From positions 1 to 39,454 of the forward strand of contig JADKBB010000037.1 in NCBI GenBank assembly GCA_016715195.1: a stretch of DNA of 39,454 bases. Direction: 5' to 3'. Position 1 is the first letter of the stretch; each line of letters starts with the position of its first letter. Source of the DNA: Candidatus Villigracilis proximus. GTDB taxonomy: Bacteria; Chloroflexota; Anaerolineae; Anaerolineales; Villigracilaceae. The notes under the pieces were generated by a model. The model made no database searches. It was given only the letters and a program-made list of their open reading frames with translations, and was not told the origin of the DNA. Positions 8,451 to 17,480 of this stretch are shown here, in pieces. The position numbers and the translations under genes were made by a program.

Positions 8451-10274
8451 ATGAAGACCATCATTCTTGGCTTTGACTCTTTTGATCCCGCTGTATTTGA
8501 AGATATGGCCGGACAAAATAAATTAAAGAATCTTTCGAAATTTGTAGATGCTGGCGGTTATTCACGGCTTGAGGTTTGTTCACCCCCCCAAACTGAAGTT
8601 TCATGGACGAGTATCGCAACTGGCGCCGACCCGGGCGGTCATGGCATTTTCGATTTTGTGCATCGTGACCCTTCCACGTATGCGCCCTATGTTTCCATTT
8701 TGCCGACGAAGAAGACCGCAGTGGGGGAACAATTTGTACCTCCCTATATTGCAAAAACGCTTTTCGAAGAAGCGGCTGAGATGGGCTATCCTGCCACAGC
8801 TTTGTGGTGGCCCGCCATGTACCCCGCACGTCCTGAATTGCCCGTTAACACATTGCCCGGACTCGGCACGCCTGACATTCGTGGTCAGCTTGGTGTAGGG
8901 ACATTATTTTCCACCGAAGACGAAAAGAAAAGCAAGACCGCTGTTGTAAAGTTTTCATCTGCGGGAAAGGGTAGATTTACCGCTTTACTAAATGGGCCAC
9001 AAGTGCAAAGCAAAGCGGGGCCGCAACCCGCAACATTACCTGTGACAGTGGATGTCATAGATTCAAATATTGCCAAACTAACACTTGGCGATCAGCAGTT
9101 CCAGTTGCGTGTGGGGGAGTGGAGTGAAATCGTTGAAGTTAAATTCAAGGCAGGTTTGTTTTTCAATGTTCATGCCATAACACGGGTGATCCTCACAAGC
9201 CTGAATGGCGTTGTGCGTTTGTATACTTTGCCTTTGCAAATTCATCCGCTTCACGCCTTATCGCATTATTCTTCTTCTCAATCTTTCGCTAAAAACTTAT
9301 GGCAAAAGGTCGGGCCATATCTGACGCTCGGCTGGCCGCAGGACACCACCGGCCTTGAAGATGGCTGTATTACTGATGACCAGTTTCTCGTTTTGTGCGA
9401 TATGATCTTTGAACGCCGCAAACAAATATTTTTTCACTTGCTTGATACCTTTAAGGAAGGCGTGCTTGCCAGTATCTTTGATGACCTCGATCGTGTGCAG
9501 CACATGTTCTATCACAACCGTCTTGATGTTGCGCAAGCATGGTATCAAAAACTCGATTCGTTTGTAGGAGAAGTCAGTCAGCGGGTGGAAAAATGGTCTG
9601 GTAAGTATAATTATCTTGTGATGTCTGACCACGGATTTACAACTTATAAACATAAAATCCACTTAAATCGCTGGCTATTGGAAAATAATTATCTTGCATT
9701 AAAAGACGGGCAGTCCAATGGCGATCTTTCGACAGTTGATTGGAGTCGAACAAAAGCCTACGCAGTGGGTTTGAATAGCCTTTACTTAAACATCACCGGA
9801 CGCGAAGGTCAGGGAGTGGTAGGCGCGAGCGAGATCGAAACTCTTCTGGCTGAGCTTCAGAAAAAATTAGCGGACTGGAAAGGTGCCGACGGCAAGCCAG
9901 TCACTCATCGTGTACGGCTCAAACACGAAATTTATAACGGACCCTACACCCGCTTCGGCCCTGACCTGTTGGTTGGTTATGCTCCCGGATACCGCGCCTC
10001 ATCTGAAACAGGACTCGGCAAAGTGCCTCAATCTTTGATCGAACCCAATCACGATCATTGGGGCGCAGATCATTGTGTGGATGCAGAGGTTGTCCCTGGC
10101 GTGCTTTTTGCCAATCGTGATTTACAAAACTTTGGCGGTGTATCCTTCCGTGATATTCCCTTCCTTGCCATTGGAAAGCACCTCGACCAGTCTCATATCA
10201 AGCCGCCTTCACAGATCACAGGTCATGGGCAAAAAGATTTGGAAGAAAGGTTGAAAGGACTTGGCTATTTATAA
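8451..10274 (+). CDS. alkaline-phosphatase-superfamily type I phosphodiesterase / nucleotide pyrophosphatase-like protein
   Basis: This 607-residue protein fits the type I phosphodiesterase (PF01663-like) branch of the alkaline phosphatase superfamily, two-metal enzymes that cleave or transfer phosphoryl groups. Metal-site candidates are D9 in LGFDSFDP and the late SDHGF motif; the probable nucleophile is T48 in PPQTEVSWTSIATG, followed by the family signature GGHGIFDF. DDLDRVQHMFYH is also characteristic. There is no signal peptide, so it appears cytoplasmic unless held at the membrane by the neighbouring 53-aa peptide. It is the second gene of the operon and overlaps the next gene by 14 nt. 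The substrate is not predictable from sequence. Confidence 0.8.
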   Translation: MKTIILGFDSFDPAVFEDMAGQNKLKNLSKFVDAGGYSRLEVCSPPQTEVSWTSIATGADPGGHGIFDFVHRDPSTYAPYVSILPTKKTAVGEQFVPPYIAKTLFEEAAEMGYPATALWWPAMYPARPELPVNTLPGLGTPDIRGQLGVGTLFSTEDEKKSKTAVVKFSSAGKGRFTALLNGPQVQSKAGPQPATLPVTVDVIDSNIAKLTLGDQQFQLRVGEWSEIVEVKFKAGLFFNVHAITRVILTSLNGVVRLYTLPLQIHPLHALSHYSSSQSFAKNLWQKVGPYLTLGWPQDTTGLEDGCITDDQFLVLCDMIFERRKQIFFHLLDTFKEGVLASIFDDLDRVQHMFYHNRLDVAQAWYQKLDSFVGEVSQRVEKWSGKYNYLVMSDHGFTTYKHKIHLNRWLLENNYLALKDGQSNGDLSTVDWSRTKAYAVGLNSLYLNITGREGQGVVGASEIETLLAELQKKLADWKGADGKPVTHRVRLKHEIYNGPYTRFGPDLLVGYAPGYRASSETGLGKVPQSLIEPNHDHWGADHCVDAEVVPGVLFANRDLQNFGGVSFRDIPFLAIGKHLDQSHIKPPSQITGHGQKDLEERLKGLGYL

Positions 10275-10794
10275 CCGCATCCCCAAAAAGCAGGAAATCC
10301 TGCCGGTCTATGCTGTGATCGTGTTAATGATCTATGGTTGGACAATTCTTAAATTTAACTATAATGTGACTGGCTGGTTATATTTTCTTAACATCGGCGA
10401 GATTTTCGGCGTTTTTACGTATTCGATGACCGTAAATTTATTGGAAAGCTTGCTTGTTTTGCTTGGGGTGATTGCGGCTGGGGTTGTCTTGCCGAAAAAA
10501 TGGTTTGGAGAATGGTTTGTAGCGCGCGGGGCAAGCTTGTCCATGCTTGTGCTGGGACTGATGATGTATATTGCAGATCAGTTTAATACAAAACAATACT
10601 ATCCCTCAGAGATCATCCGTTGGTCTCCGGCTATTTTGGTTTTAATAGGGTTTGTTGTTTATTTTCTGGGACGTATACAGCGTACGCGCACCGCCATTGA
10701 GTTTTTTGCAGATCGCGCGATCATCTTTCTTTATATCGCGATTCCCGTTAGTCTGATTTCATTGGTTGCGGTTTTGATACGGAATATTTTTTAG
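10261..10794 (+). CDS. multi-pass membrane protein of unknown function
   Basis: A 177-residue protein with about five hydrophobic segments (near residues 14-33, 58-78, 90-106, 120-138 and 152-174) joined by basic loops. It starts at a TTG inside the end of the phosphodiesterase gene (14-nt overlap), with GGAAGAAAGG upstream as a possible ribosome site. The tight overlap argues for translational coupling and shared function. It ends 6 nt before the Tat-sulfatase-like gene. I recognise no family. It could anchor or feed substrate to the two alkaline-phosphatase-superfamily enzymes on either side. Confidence 0.7.
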   Translation: MAIYNRIPKKQEILPVYAVIVLMIYGWTILKFNYNVTGWLYFLNIGEIFGVFTYSMTVNLLESLLVLLGVIAAGVVLPKKWFGEWFVARGASLSMLVLGLMMYIADQFNTKQYYPSEIIRWSPAILVLIGFVVYFLGRIQRTRTAIEFFADRAIIFLYIAIPVSLISLVAVLIRNIF

Positions 10795-10800
10795 GTAAAA

Positions 10801-12414
10801 ATGTCTAATTTTTCACGACGAGATTTTCTTAAAGTGGCCGGGCTTGCTTCGGGGGCGGTTGCCATGTCACAGATGGCTCCGCGATTTTTAAGCAGAAAAA
10901 TTGACGGCGCTCCGAATGTCATCATCCTTGTGTTCGATGCCATGACAGCCCGCAACCTGTCTCTGTATGGTTATAAACGCGAGACTACGCCGAATTTTCA
11001 AAAATTTGCTGAGCGCGCCAATGTCTATCATAACCATCATTCCGGCGGAAATTTCACCACGCCTGGCACCGCTTCTCTGTTGACCGGTACATATCCCTGG
11101 ACACATCGCGCATTCAATATCGCCGGATTGATCGAACGTGAACGCATTGACCATAATATTTTTACGGCCTTTGGCGATCAATATCACCGTCTGGCATTTT
11201 CGCAGAATCTTCTTCCCAATTATTTCTTTGGACAGTTTGCAAAGGACATTGAAACCATTCTGCCCGCCAGTTCCTTTAGTCTCATCGAGCAGGTAACCGG
11301 GGAAATGTTCACGAAGGATTCTGTGGCTGCCTATCGTTCATTTGATAATTTCCTGTTTCAGGATGGTTCTCCGCCCGCATCTCTGGTCTTTGGACTCGCA
11401 GACCGCATTCTTCTCCGCAGCAAAGAAGCGCGCATCAACATGAATGATTATCCACGAGGCTTGCCGCGCGCAGGCGATCATGCTTTATTCTTCCAGCTTA
11501 AGGATGTGTTTGACGGAGTGCAGGCAACGATCAGCGAGTTGGATGCGAATGGACCTTATCTGGCATATTTGCATCTATGGGCTCCACATACACCTTATAA
11601 GCCCACAAAACAATTCGATAAGATTTTTCAAGATAACTATCGCCCGGCTAAAAAACCAGATCATCGTTTTGGCACACATATCGAATACTATAAATTAAAT
11701 AACCGTCGTCAAAATTACGATGAGTTCATTGCCAATGTGGATGCCGAATTCGGACGCTTGATCGACACCCTTGAAGCGAGCGGCGCGCTCGATAATAGCT
11801 ATGTGGTGGTGGTGTCTGATCATGGCGAAAGTTTTGAACGCGGCGTTGAGGAGCATGTTACCAAACTGCTTTACGAAACATTGACGCATATTCCCCTGCT
11901 TATTTCTGCGCCCGGCCAGCAAGCGCGGCAGGATATTTATGTCCCCACAAATAATGTGGATATTCTTCCCACTTTACTGAAACTCACCGGTCATCCGATT
12001 CCAGATTGGACGGAGGGCAAGCTTCTTCCGGGCTTTGGAGGGGTGGAGGATATGGAGCGCAGTCAGTTTACTGTGGAGGCAAAAGGCAATCCCGCCTATG
12101 CTCCGCTCACGCAAGCCACTGTGGCAATGGTGAAAGGCAGTCATAAATTGATCTATTATTCGGGTTATGAGGCAGAGGTTTCGTTTGAGCTTTATGATCT
12201 TGAGAACGATTACGAAGAATTGGAAGACCTATACCCGAGTCAGCCGTCTTTTCTTAAAGCATTGAAGGATGAACTGCTCGAAAAAATGGATTCGGTCAAT
12301 AAAAAAGTACCGCAAACCCTGATATGTTTAAAAAATTATTTTCACATACCGATAAAGTTCGTAAAAAGAATATCGTCATTGTTTCAGGGCTGCCGCGTTC
12401 CGGTACTTCCATGA
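10801..12414 (+). CDS. Tat-exported sulfatase-fold protein, probably a phosphotransferase or phosphohydrolase
   Basis: The N-terminus has a Tat signal (SRRDFLK, residues 5-11, then a hydrophobic segment), so the folded protein should be exported. The sulfatase fold (PF00884-like) is shown by IILVFDAM (metal D46), LTGTYPW and VVSDHGESF (D340-H341). Where sulfatases have C/S-x-P-x-R, this protein has T86-T-P-G-T90. It lacks the formylglycine precursor and the Arg, so a true sulfatase is unlikely. Thr nucleophiles are known in phosphoglycerol and phosphoethanolamine transferases of this superfamily. The last 30 residues overlap the next gene by 91 nt. A one-base change in the A6 run at 12301-12306 would end the protein at 12320-12322 (YRKP-stop), which looks like the natural terminus. 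Confidence 0.8.
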   Translation: MSNFSRRDFLKVAGLASGAVAMSQMAPRFLSRKIDGAPNVIILVFDAMTARNLSLYGYKRETTPNFQKFAERANVYHNHHSGGNFTTPGTASLLTGTYPWTHRAFNIAGLIERERIDHNIFTAFGDQYHRLAFSQNLLPNYFFGQFAKDIETILPASSFSLIEQVTGEMFTKDSVAAYRSFDNFLFQDGSPPASLVFGLADRILLRSKEARINMNDYPRGLPRAGDHALFFQLKDVFDGVQATISELDANGPYLAYLHLWAPHTPYKPTKQFDKIFQDNYRPAKKPDHRFGTHIEYYKLNNRRQNYDEFIANVDAEFGRLIDTLEASGALDNSYVVVVSDHGESFERGVEEHVTKLLYETLTHIPLLISAPGQQARQDIYVPTNNVDILPTLLKLTGHPIPDWTEGKLLPGFGGVEDMERSQFTVEAKGNPAYAPLTQATVAMVKGSHKLIYYSGYEAEVSFELYDLENDYEELEDLYPSQPSFLKALKDELLEKMDSVNKKVPQTLICLKNYFHIPIKFVKRISSLFQGCRVPVLP

Positions 12415-12929
12415 TGATGAAAATGCTGACCGAAGGCGGCTTGCCTGCTGTTGTGGATTCCCTCCGTCAGGCTGACGAGGATAATCCCAATGGCTACTTT
12501 GAGATTGAAGCAAGTAAGGCGCTCAAAGATGGCGATAAAAAATGGCTTTATGATGCACAAGGCAAAGTTGTAAAGGTCATTTCCTACCTGCTTGAATTTT
12601 TGCCTGATGATCTCTCCTACGATATTATTTTTATGGAACGCGAGATCGGCGAAATACTCGCGTCGCAGCAAAAAATGCTGCAGAGACGAAATGAAAAATC
12701 CACGCACTCAGATGCTGAAATGGAAGCTCAATTTCGAGAGCACCTGCGCGCGGTAAAATATTGGGCTGCACGAAAAACCAATATGCGTATATTATTTGTC
12801 AAATACAGTGAGATGGTGAAAGACCCTGAATCACTTTGCAAGTCAATTGTTGATTTTTTGGAAATTCCTCTTGATCTGCAAGCCATGCAGTCGGTGCCAA
12901 ACCAATCTCTGTATCGAAACCGTTCATAA
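12324..12929 (+). CDS. sulfotransferase-like P-loop protein
   Basis: A 201-residue protein with IVSGLPRSGTSMMMKML near the N-terminus. PRSGTSxxxxxL is the 5'-phosphosulfate-binding loop of PAPS-dependent sulfotransferases. It continues with ADEDNPNGYFE and VKYSEMVKDPE, seen in small bacterial members. These enzymes transfer sulfate from PAPS to hydroxyl or amine groups in the cytoplasm. At 201 residues it is shorter than most sulfotransferases. It is the fifth gene of the operon and follows two alkaline-phosphatase-superfamily genes, suggesting action on the same polymer or its precursor. A nucleotide kinase-like role cannot be excluded. Confidence 0.7.
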   Translation: MFKKLFSHTDKVRKKNIVIVSGLPRSGTSMMMKMLTEGGLPAVVDSLRQADEDNPNGYFEIEASKALKDGDKKWLYDAQGKVVKVISYLLEFLPDDLSYDIIFMEREIGEILASQQKMLQRRNEKSTHSDAEMEAQFREHLRAVKYWAARKTNMRILFVKYSEMVKDPESLCKSIVDFLEIPLDLQAMQSVPNQSLYRNRS

Positions 12930-12942
12930 ATGGAGTTGTATT

Positions 12943-13689
12943 ATGTATAAATTAGTTCTCGTCCGTCATGGACAAAGCGCCTGGAATCTTGAAAACCGTT
13001 TCACAGGCTGGACCGATGTTGACCTCACCGATCTTGGCCGGGCAGAAGCCCGCGAAGCAGGAACTTTACTGCGTGAAGGCGGATATGATTTTGATATCGC
13101 CTACACATCTGTGCTGAAACGCGCCATAAAAACACTTGGCTTGGTTCAGGAAGAAATGGAACGCGAGTGGCTGCCTGTCATCCGCGCCTGGCAATTAAAC
13201 GAACGCCATTATGGTTCCTTGCAGGGATTAAATAAAGCAGAGACCGCTGAAAAATTTGGAGAGGCGCAGGTTAAGATTTGGAGACGTTCCTATGATGTTC
13301 CGCCTCCCGCTTTGGAATTGACTGATGAGCGTCATCCGAAATTTGACCGGCGCTATGCGTCTCTGACTCCCGAACAACTGCCAGCCACCGAGTCGCTTAA
13401 GATTACGCTGGAGCGTGTTCTTCCCTATTGGCATTCCACGCTCGTTCCTGAAATTAAATCCGGCAAGCGTGTGCTGGTCGTGGCACATGGGAATTCGATC
13501 CGCGCCCTGGTCAAGTACCTCGATAATATTTCCGAAGCTGATATTACCGAGCTTAATATCCCCACCGGCCTGCCGCTTGTATACGAACTCGATAAAGACT
13601 TGAAACCCATCAAGAATTATTATCTCGGCGATGCCGAGGAAGCTGCAAAGAAAGCTGCGGCAGTGGCAAATCAGGCAAAAGCAAAATAG
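12943..13689 (+). CDS. gpmA: 2,3-bisphosphoglycerate-dependent phosphoglycerate mutase
   Basis: Interconverts 3- and 2-phosphoglycerate in glycolysis and gluconeogenesis through a phosphohistidine. The motif LVRHGQSAWNLENRFTGW contains the acceptor H9 and the substrate-binding RFTGW. LNERHYGSLQGL supplies the catalytic Glu (about 87), and VVAHGNSIRAL supplies the second catalytic His. The 248-residue length matches the dPGM family, with a short Ala/Lys-rich C-terminal tail. The ATG at 12943 is preceded by GGAG and stands 13 nt after the sulfotransferase-like gene, so it may be the last gene of that operon. A 14-bp hairpin follows the gene. Confidence 0.95.
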   Translation: MYKLVLVRHGQSAWNLENRFTGWTDVDLTDLGRAEAREAGTLLREGGYDFDIAYTSVLKRAIKTLGLVQEEMEREWLPVIRAWQLNERHYGSLQGLNKAETAEKFGEAQVKIWRRSYDVPPPALELTDERHPKFDRRYASLTPEQLPATESLKITLERVLPYWHSTLVPEIKSGKRVLVVAHGNSIRALVKYLDNISEADITELNIPTGLPLVYELDKDLKPIKNYYLGDAEEAAKKAAAVANQAKAK

Positions 13690-13726
13690 AAAAAGACTTG
13701 CCCTGAGTAATTACCTTGTAACACTG

Positions 13727-13770
13727 AATACAAACGGCGCGAAAGAAAATTTTTTTGCGCCGTTTGTATT
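13727..13770. terminator. 14-bp perfect hairpin between gpmA and the oxidoreductase gene
   Basis: AATACAAACGGCGC (13727-13740) pairs perfectly with GCGCCGTTTGTATT (13757-13770) around a 16-nt A/T-only-rich loop. It probably ends gpmA transcription, but no U-tract follows the stem. Because the next gene's -10 box begins at 13780, it could equally act as an operator. Confidence 0.55.
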
Positions 13771-13779
13771 TAAACAGAG

Positions 13780-13791
13780 TAGAATCCATTT
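13780..13791 (+). promoter_or_regulatory. -10 box for leaderless oxidoreductase mRNA
   Basis: TAGAAT (13780-13785) is followed by 6 nt and then ATG 13792. There is no Shine-Dalgarno. No good -35 is seen at the usual distance, where the upstream hairpin arm lies. Confidence 0.5.
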
Positions 13792-16709
13792 ATGATTCCA
13801 GACTTTTAAACGAATTAAAGAAACGCTTCACAGGCGACCTGAGGCTTGATTCTGCTTCGAAAGTTTTATATTCCACTGATGCTTCCATGTATCAGATCGA
13901 GCCGCTTGGTGTTGCCATTCCAAAAAATCAAGATGACTTGCAAGCCGTAGTTGAGCTTGCTGCAAAATATAAAGTTCCCATTCTGCCGCGCGGATCAGGT
14001 TCCTCGCTCGGCGGGCAGGCCATTGGCGAAGCCTTGATATTGGATTGCTCCCGTTATTTGGATTCCATCATCGAAATTGACAAAGACTCTCATACCGCAC
14101 TCGTGGAGCCCGGCGTGGTCCTCGCAGACTTGAATCGGGAGGCCGCAAAGTTTGGCCTGATGTTTGGCCCTGACCCCGCATCTGCCGAACGCGCCACAAT
14201 GGGCGGTGTGATCGGAAATAATGCCACGGGCGCACATTCCATTTTGTACGGCATGAGCGCAGATCATTTAATTTCAGCAGATGTGATCCTTGGTGATGGC
14301 TCACTTGAAACATGGGACGAAAGCGGGAGATCAAAATTATCTCAAACGATTTCCAACATTTGCGAAAAATATACAGATGTGATCAAACAAAACTTCCCCG
14401 GATCGTGGCGCAATTCAGCCGGATATCGGATCAATTACTTGTTGCCCTGGTCGCCTTCTGTTCCGCCGCAATGGGATGTGAACCACTACGGTCTGTCGTC
14501 AACGGTCTATCGTCCGCAGTCTGCTGTAAATATGGCGTCTCTGCTTGCCGGCAGCGAAGGGACATTGGCTGTCATGCGCAGGGCAAAAGTTAATCTGGTT
14601 GCAAGACCGAAGCATACGATCCTTGGCGTGTTGACCTATGAAAGTATTGTGCAGGCTTGCAACGATGTGCCGCGCTTACTGGAATTTAATCCCAGTGCCA
14701 TTGAATTAATTCCGCAGTTGATCATTCAACTGGCTCGTGGCATTCCGGCGTATGCGCGCCAAATGGGTTGGATGGTGGGAGATCCGGCTGCGGTGCTGGT
14801 CATTGAATTTAGCGGCGACCAACCGTCGGCTTTGAAAGATGCGGTTCGTCGCGTGGGTGGACTTCTGACGATTGCCGAGTCTGCTGAAGATCAGGCCCGG
14901 GTGTGGAACATCCGCAAGATGGGTTTGGGTATTTTGGATTCCCTTCCTCAGGCGGCGCGGCCGGCGGCGTTTATTGAAGATTGCGCTGTGCCTGTTGAGC
15001 ACCTGGGTAATTTTGTGCGTGAGGTCGAGCGGATCATGCATGAGCATCACACCGAAGGCGGAATTTATGCCCACGCATCTGCGGGGTGTTTGCACATCCG
15101 CCCGATCTTGAATTTGCAAAAAGGTGAAGGGGTGCGTGCCTTGCGAAGTATCGGTGAGCAGGTTTTGCATTTGACGCTCAGCCTGGGCGGATCAATGAGC
15201 AGCGAGCACGGTGACGGGATCGTCTCTGGCGAGTGGATCGAGAACACATACGGCGCCGAAGTGACAGAAGCCATGCGCTCGCTGAAACGTGCCGCAGACC
15301 CTGATAATTTATTGAACCCGAAGAAAATGCTCGATGCGCCGCCGATGGATACGCATTTGCGTTATGGCGAAAAATATCAAGTGAAGGTTTGGGAGTCGAA
15401 CTTGCACTTTGAACACGAGCGCGGACTTGCCGGCGCGATCGAGCATTGTAACGGGCAGGGCGTGTGCCGAAAAACAACCGGCGTGATGTGCCCGTCATTT
15501 CAAGCAACAAGAGACGAAGCCTTCAGCACACGCGGACGTTCAAATTTAATGCGCGGGTTGATCTCAGGCTCAGCGGCAGATAATGATCTATCGTCTGCAG
15601 TGTATAACTCGCTTGATCTGTGCCTCGCGTGCAAGGGCTGCACTTCGGAATGTCCCAGCGGCGTGGATATGCCAAAGTTAAAATATGAGTTTATGAATGA
15701 GTATTACAAAACGCATCGCCGTCCGCTGCATGATTATTTGTTCGGATATTTTCATGTGGTGTCGAAGTTGATGATGCCTTTTGCTCCGCTTGCGAACTCT
15801 TTTATGCGGATGCCATGGTCGAAGAATTTGATCGCGCGTGTGATGGGCATTACTGAGAAGAGACCTTTCCCGGTGTTTGTGAAGAGTGGGAAAGTAGACA
15901 GGTATACAAGTAAACAGGTAAATGTTGTTGAAAAGAAGACGGTGATATTTTTATCGGATGTTTTCTCAAGTTATCTGGAGCCCGAAGTACAGCAGGCCGC
16001 CTTTGATATTTTGCGCGCATATGGTTATGAAGTAAAAGCTATGTCAGTGGTTGGCGCGGGAGCTTCGTTGCTTTCAAAGGGATTTATCGATGCCGCACGC
16101 GGACACGCGGAAAAAGTTTTAGCCGAGATCAAGCAACTCGCGGCAGGAGCAGATGTCAGCGTGGTGGGATGCGAGCCGCCCGAAGTGTATTGTCTCAAAC
16201 ATGAATACGTCTCCTTAATGCCCGAGCGCCGCGCAGAAATTGAATCCATCACAAAAAGAGTCTGGCTGGTTGAAGAATTTATCCTGCGCGTAGGCACTAA
16301 GCGCGAGCTTTTGTCTGGTCCTTTGCTGTCTGACCTTTCACTATCCGCTTTCCCATCTCAAAAAATCACCCTCCACCCGCACTGCCATCAACGCGCCGAA
16401 AAACTCGCAGAAGACGGCCTGCCATCAGGCACTGCCGCAACTGCTGAGTTACTGCGCAAATTCGGCTTTGAAGTGGACGTGATCGATGCGGGCTGTTGCG
16501 GCATGGCCGGCACGTTTGGCTACGACGCGGAGCATTACGAACTTTCGATGCAAATAGGGGAGTTGGGGGTTCTGCCCAAAGTGCGCGAGGCGCAAATTGC
16601 AAATCGTGAAGTTGTGTCCACGGGCTCGGCTTGCAGATTGCAGATCAGACAGGGCGCAGGGATTCAGGCGGAGCATCCGCTGGTGTTGATGGCAAAGAGA
16701 TTAAAATAA
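13792..16709 (+). CDS. YdiJ-like FAD-binding and (Fe-S)-binding oxidoreductase
   Basis: About 970 residues joining an FAD-binding PCMH-type dehydrogenase, a two-cluster ferredoxin-like region and a CCG (Cys-rich) domain. Signs are PRGSGSSLGGQA and GGVIGNNATGAHS (FAD), EHGDGI near the flavin domain end, CNGQGVC...CPSF and CLACKGCTSECPSG (Fe-S clusters), and CCGMAGTFGY (CCG domain). The architecture matches YdiJ, a D-2-hydroxyacid (D-2-hydroxyglutarate) dehydrogenase that passes electrons to quinones. The frame is open upstream of ATG 13792, but the only upstream start, a TTG at 13755, lies next to the hairpin stem. ATG 13792 is out of frame by one base; one extra T in the T-run at 13804-13807 would give MIPDFLNELKKRF, so a missing T is likely. 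Confidence 0.88.
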
Positions 16710-16829
16710 GAAAAATAAAATTTCACTGGTGATACCCATACGGACACAATCTAAACAGAAATAAAAAGATCTCTGTTCATCCCCGTTCATCATGGTGAAT
16801 TTTCTACAACTTAACGAAAAAGGTAAAAA
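16710..16829. repeat. intergenic spacer with a degenerate copy of a dispersed repeat
   Basis: The segment near 16766-16797 (CTCTGTTCATCCCCGTTCAT followed by CATGGTGAA) resembles the CTCTGTGG-type spacers at 18388, 19295, 38157 and 38651. It has no coding potential. AAGGTAAAAA before 16830 supplies the next gene's ribosome site. Confidence 0.35.
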
Positions 16830-17478
16830 ATGGAAATGTCTTTTGTGTTTGAATTGATCGGTTATGCGGGCTCAGTGCTGGTTGCGATCTCGCTAATGAT
16901 GAAATCATTGTTGAAATTACGCATTATTAATTTGATCGGCGCTCTGTTCTTCACCATTTACGGCGTGTTGATCGGCGCTGTGCCAGTGGCTTTGTTGAAT
17001 GCCTTGATCGTGGGCGTAAATATTTATTTTTTAATGCGAATGCTGAATCAAAAAGATTATTTCAAATTGATGGAAGTGAAATATAACAGCCAGTACTTGA
17101 AAAACTTTGTTGATTTTTATAACAAGGAAATTGTTGAGTTTTTCCCGAGTTATCTATTTAAGCCGCAGGAAGATCAACTCGCAGTTTTTGTGTTGCGCAA
17201 CATGGTCCCGGCTGGACTTTTGATCGTCCGACCCAAAGGCGATCAGGCTGATGTGTTCCTTGATTTTGTGATCCCCGGCTATCGTGATTTTCGTGCGGGG
17301 AAATTTTTGTTCGAAGAAAGCGCAGATTATTTTTCACTCACAGGGCATCAAGCGCCTTGTTTCCGAACCTGGCAATCCGCGCCACGAATCTTATTTGCGG
17401 CGCATGGGCTTTCAACTGGAAAACGGCAGCTACTATCGCGCCGTCCAGCCAAAAATTCTACAGGATAGGGAGTTGTAA
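16830..17478 (+). CDS. YgjV-like membrane protein with C-terminal GNAT-like domain (frameshifted near 17340)
   Basis: The first 75 residues form three membrane helices of the YgjV type (LIGYAGSVLVAISLMMKSLLKLRIINLIGA is split here by description only: see residues 8-37). The remaining 140 residues are soluble and resemble a GNAT acetyltransferase (FVLRNMVPAGLLIV, then YLRRMGFQLENGSYYRAV). The first frame runs to 17468 but turns to nonsense after about 17335. Shifting frame near 17340 continues sensibly as GIKRLVSEPGNPRHESYLRR to a stop at 17476-17478. A single-base error is therefore likely. The stop is 2 nt before the next ATG, so it is probably co-transcribed with the GDSL lipoprotein gene. 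The acceptor substrate is unknown. Confidence 0.65.
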
Positions 17479-17480
17479 CG

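Noticed and set aside
12943..13689. gpmA as part of the surface-modification operon
   Set aside because: The 13-nt gap allows co-transcription, but gpmA is a glycolytic gene and gives no support for a linked function.
13755..13790. TTG start at 13755 extending the YdiJ-like protein upstream
   Set aside because: It lies within the right arm of the 14-bp hairpin and upstream of the -10 box; ATG 13792 with one restored T fits better.
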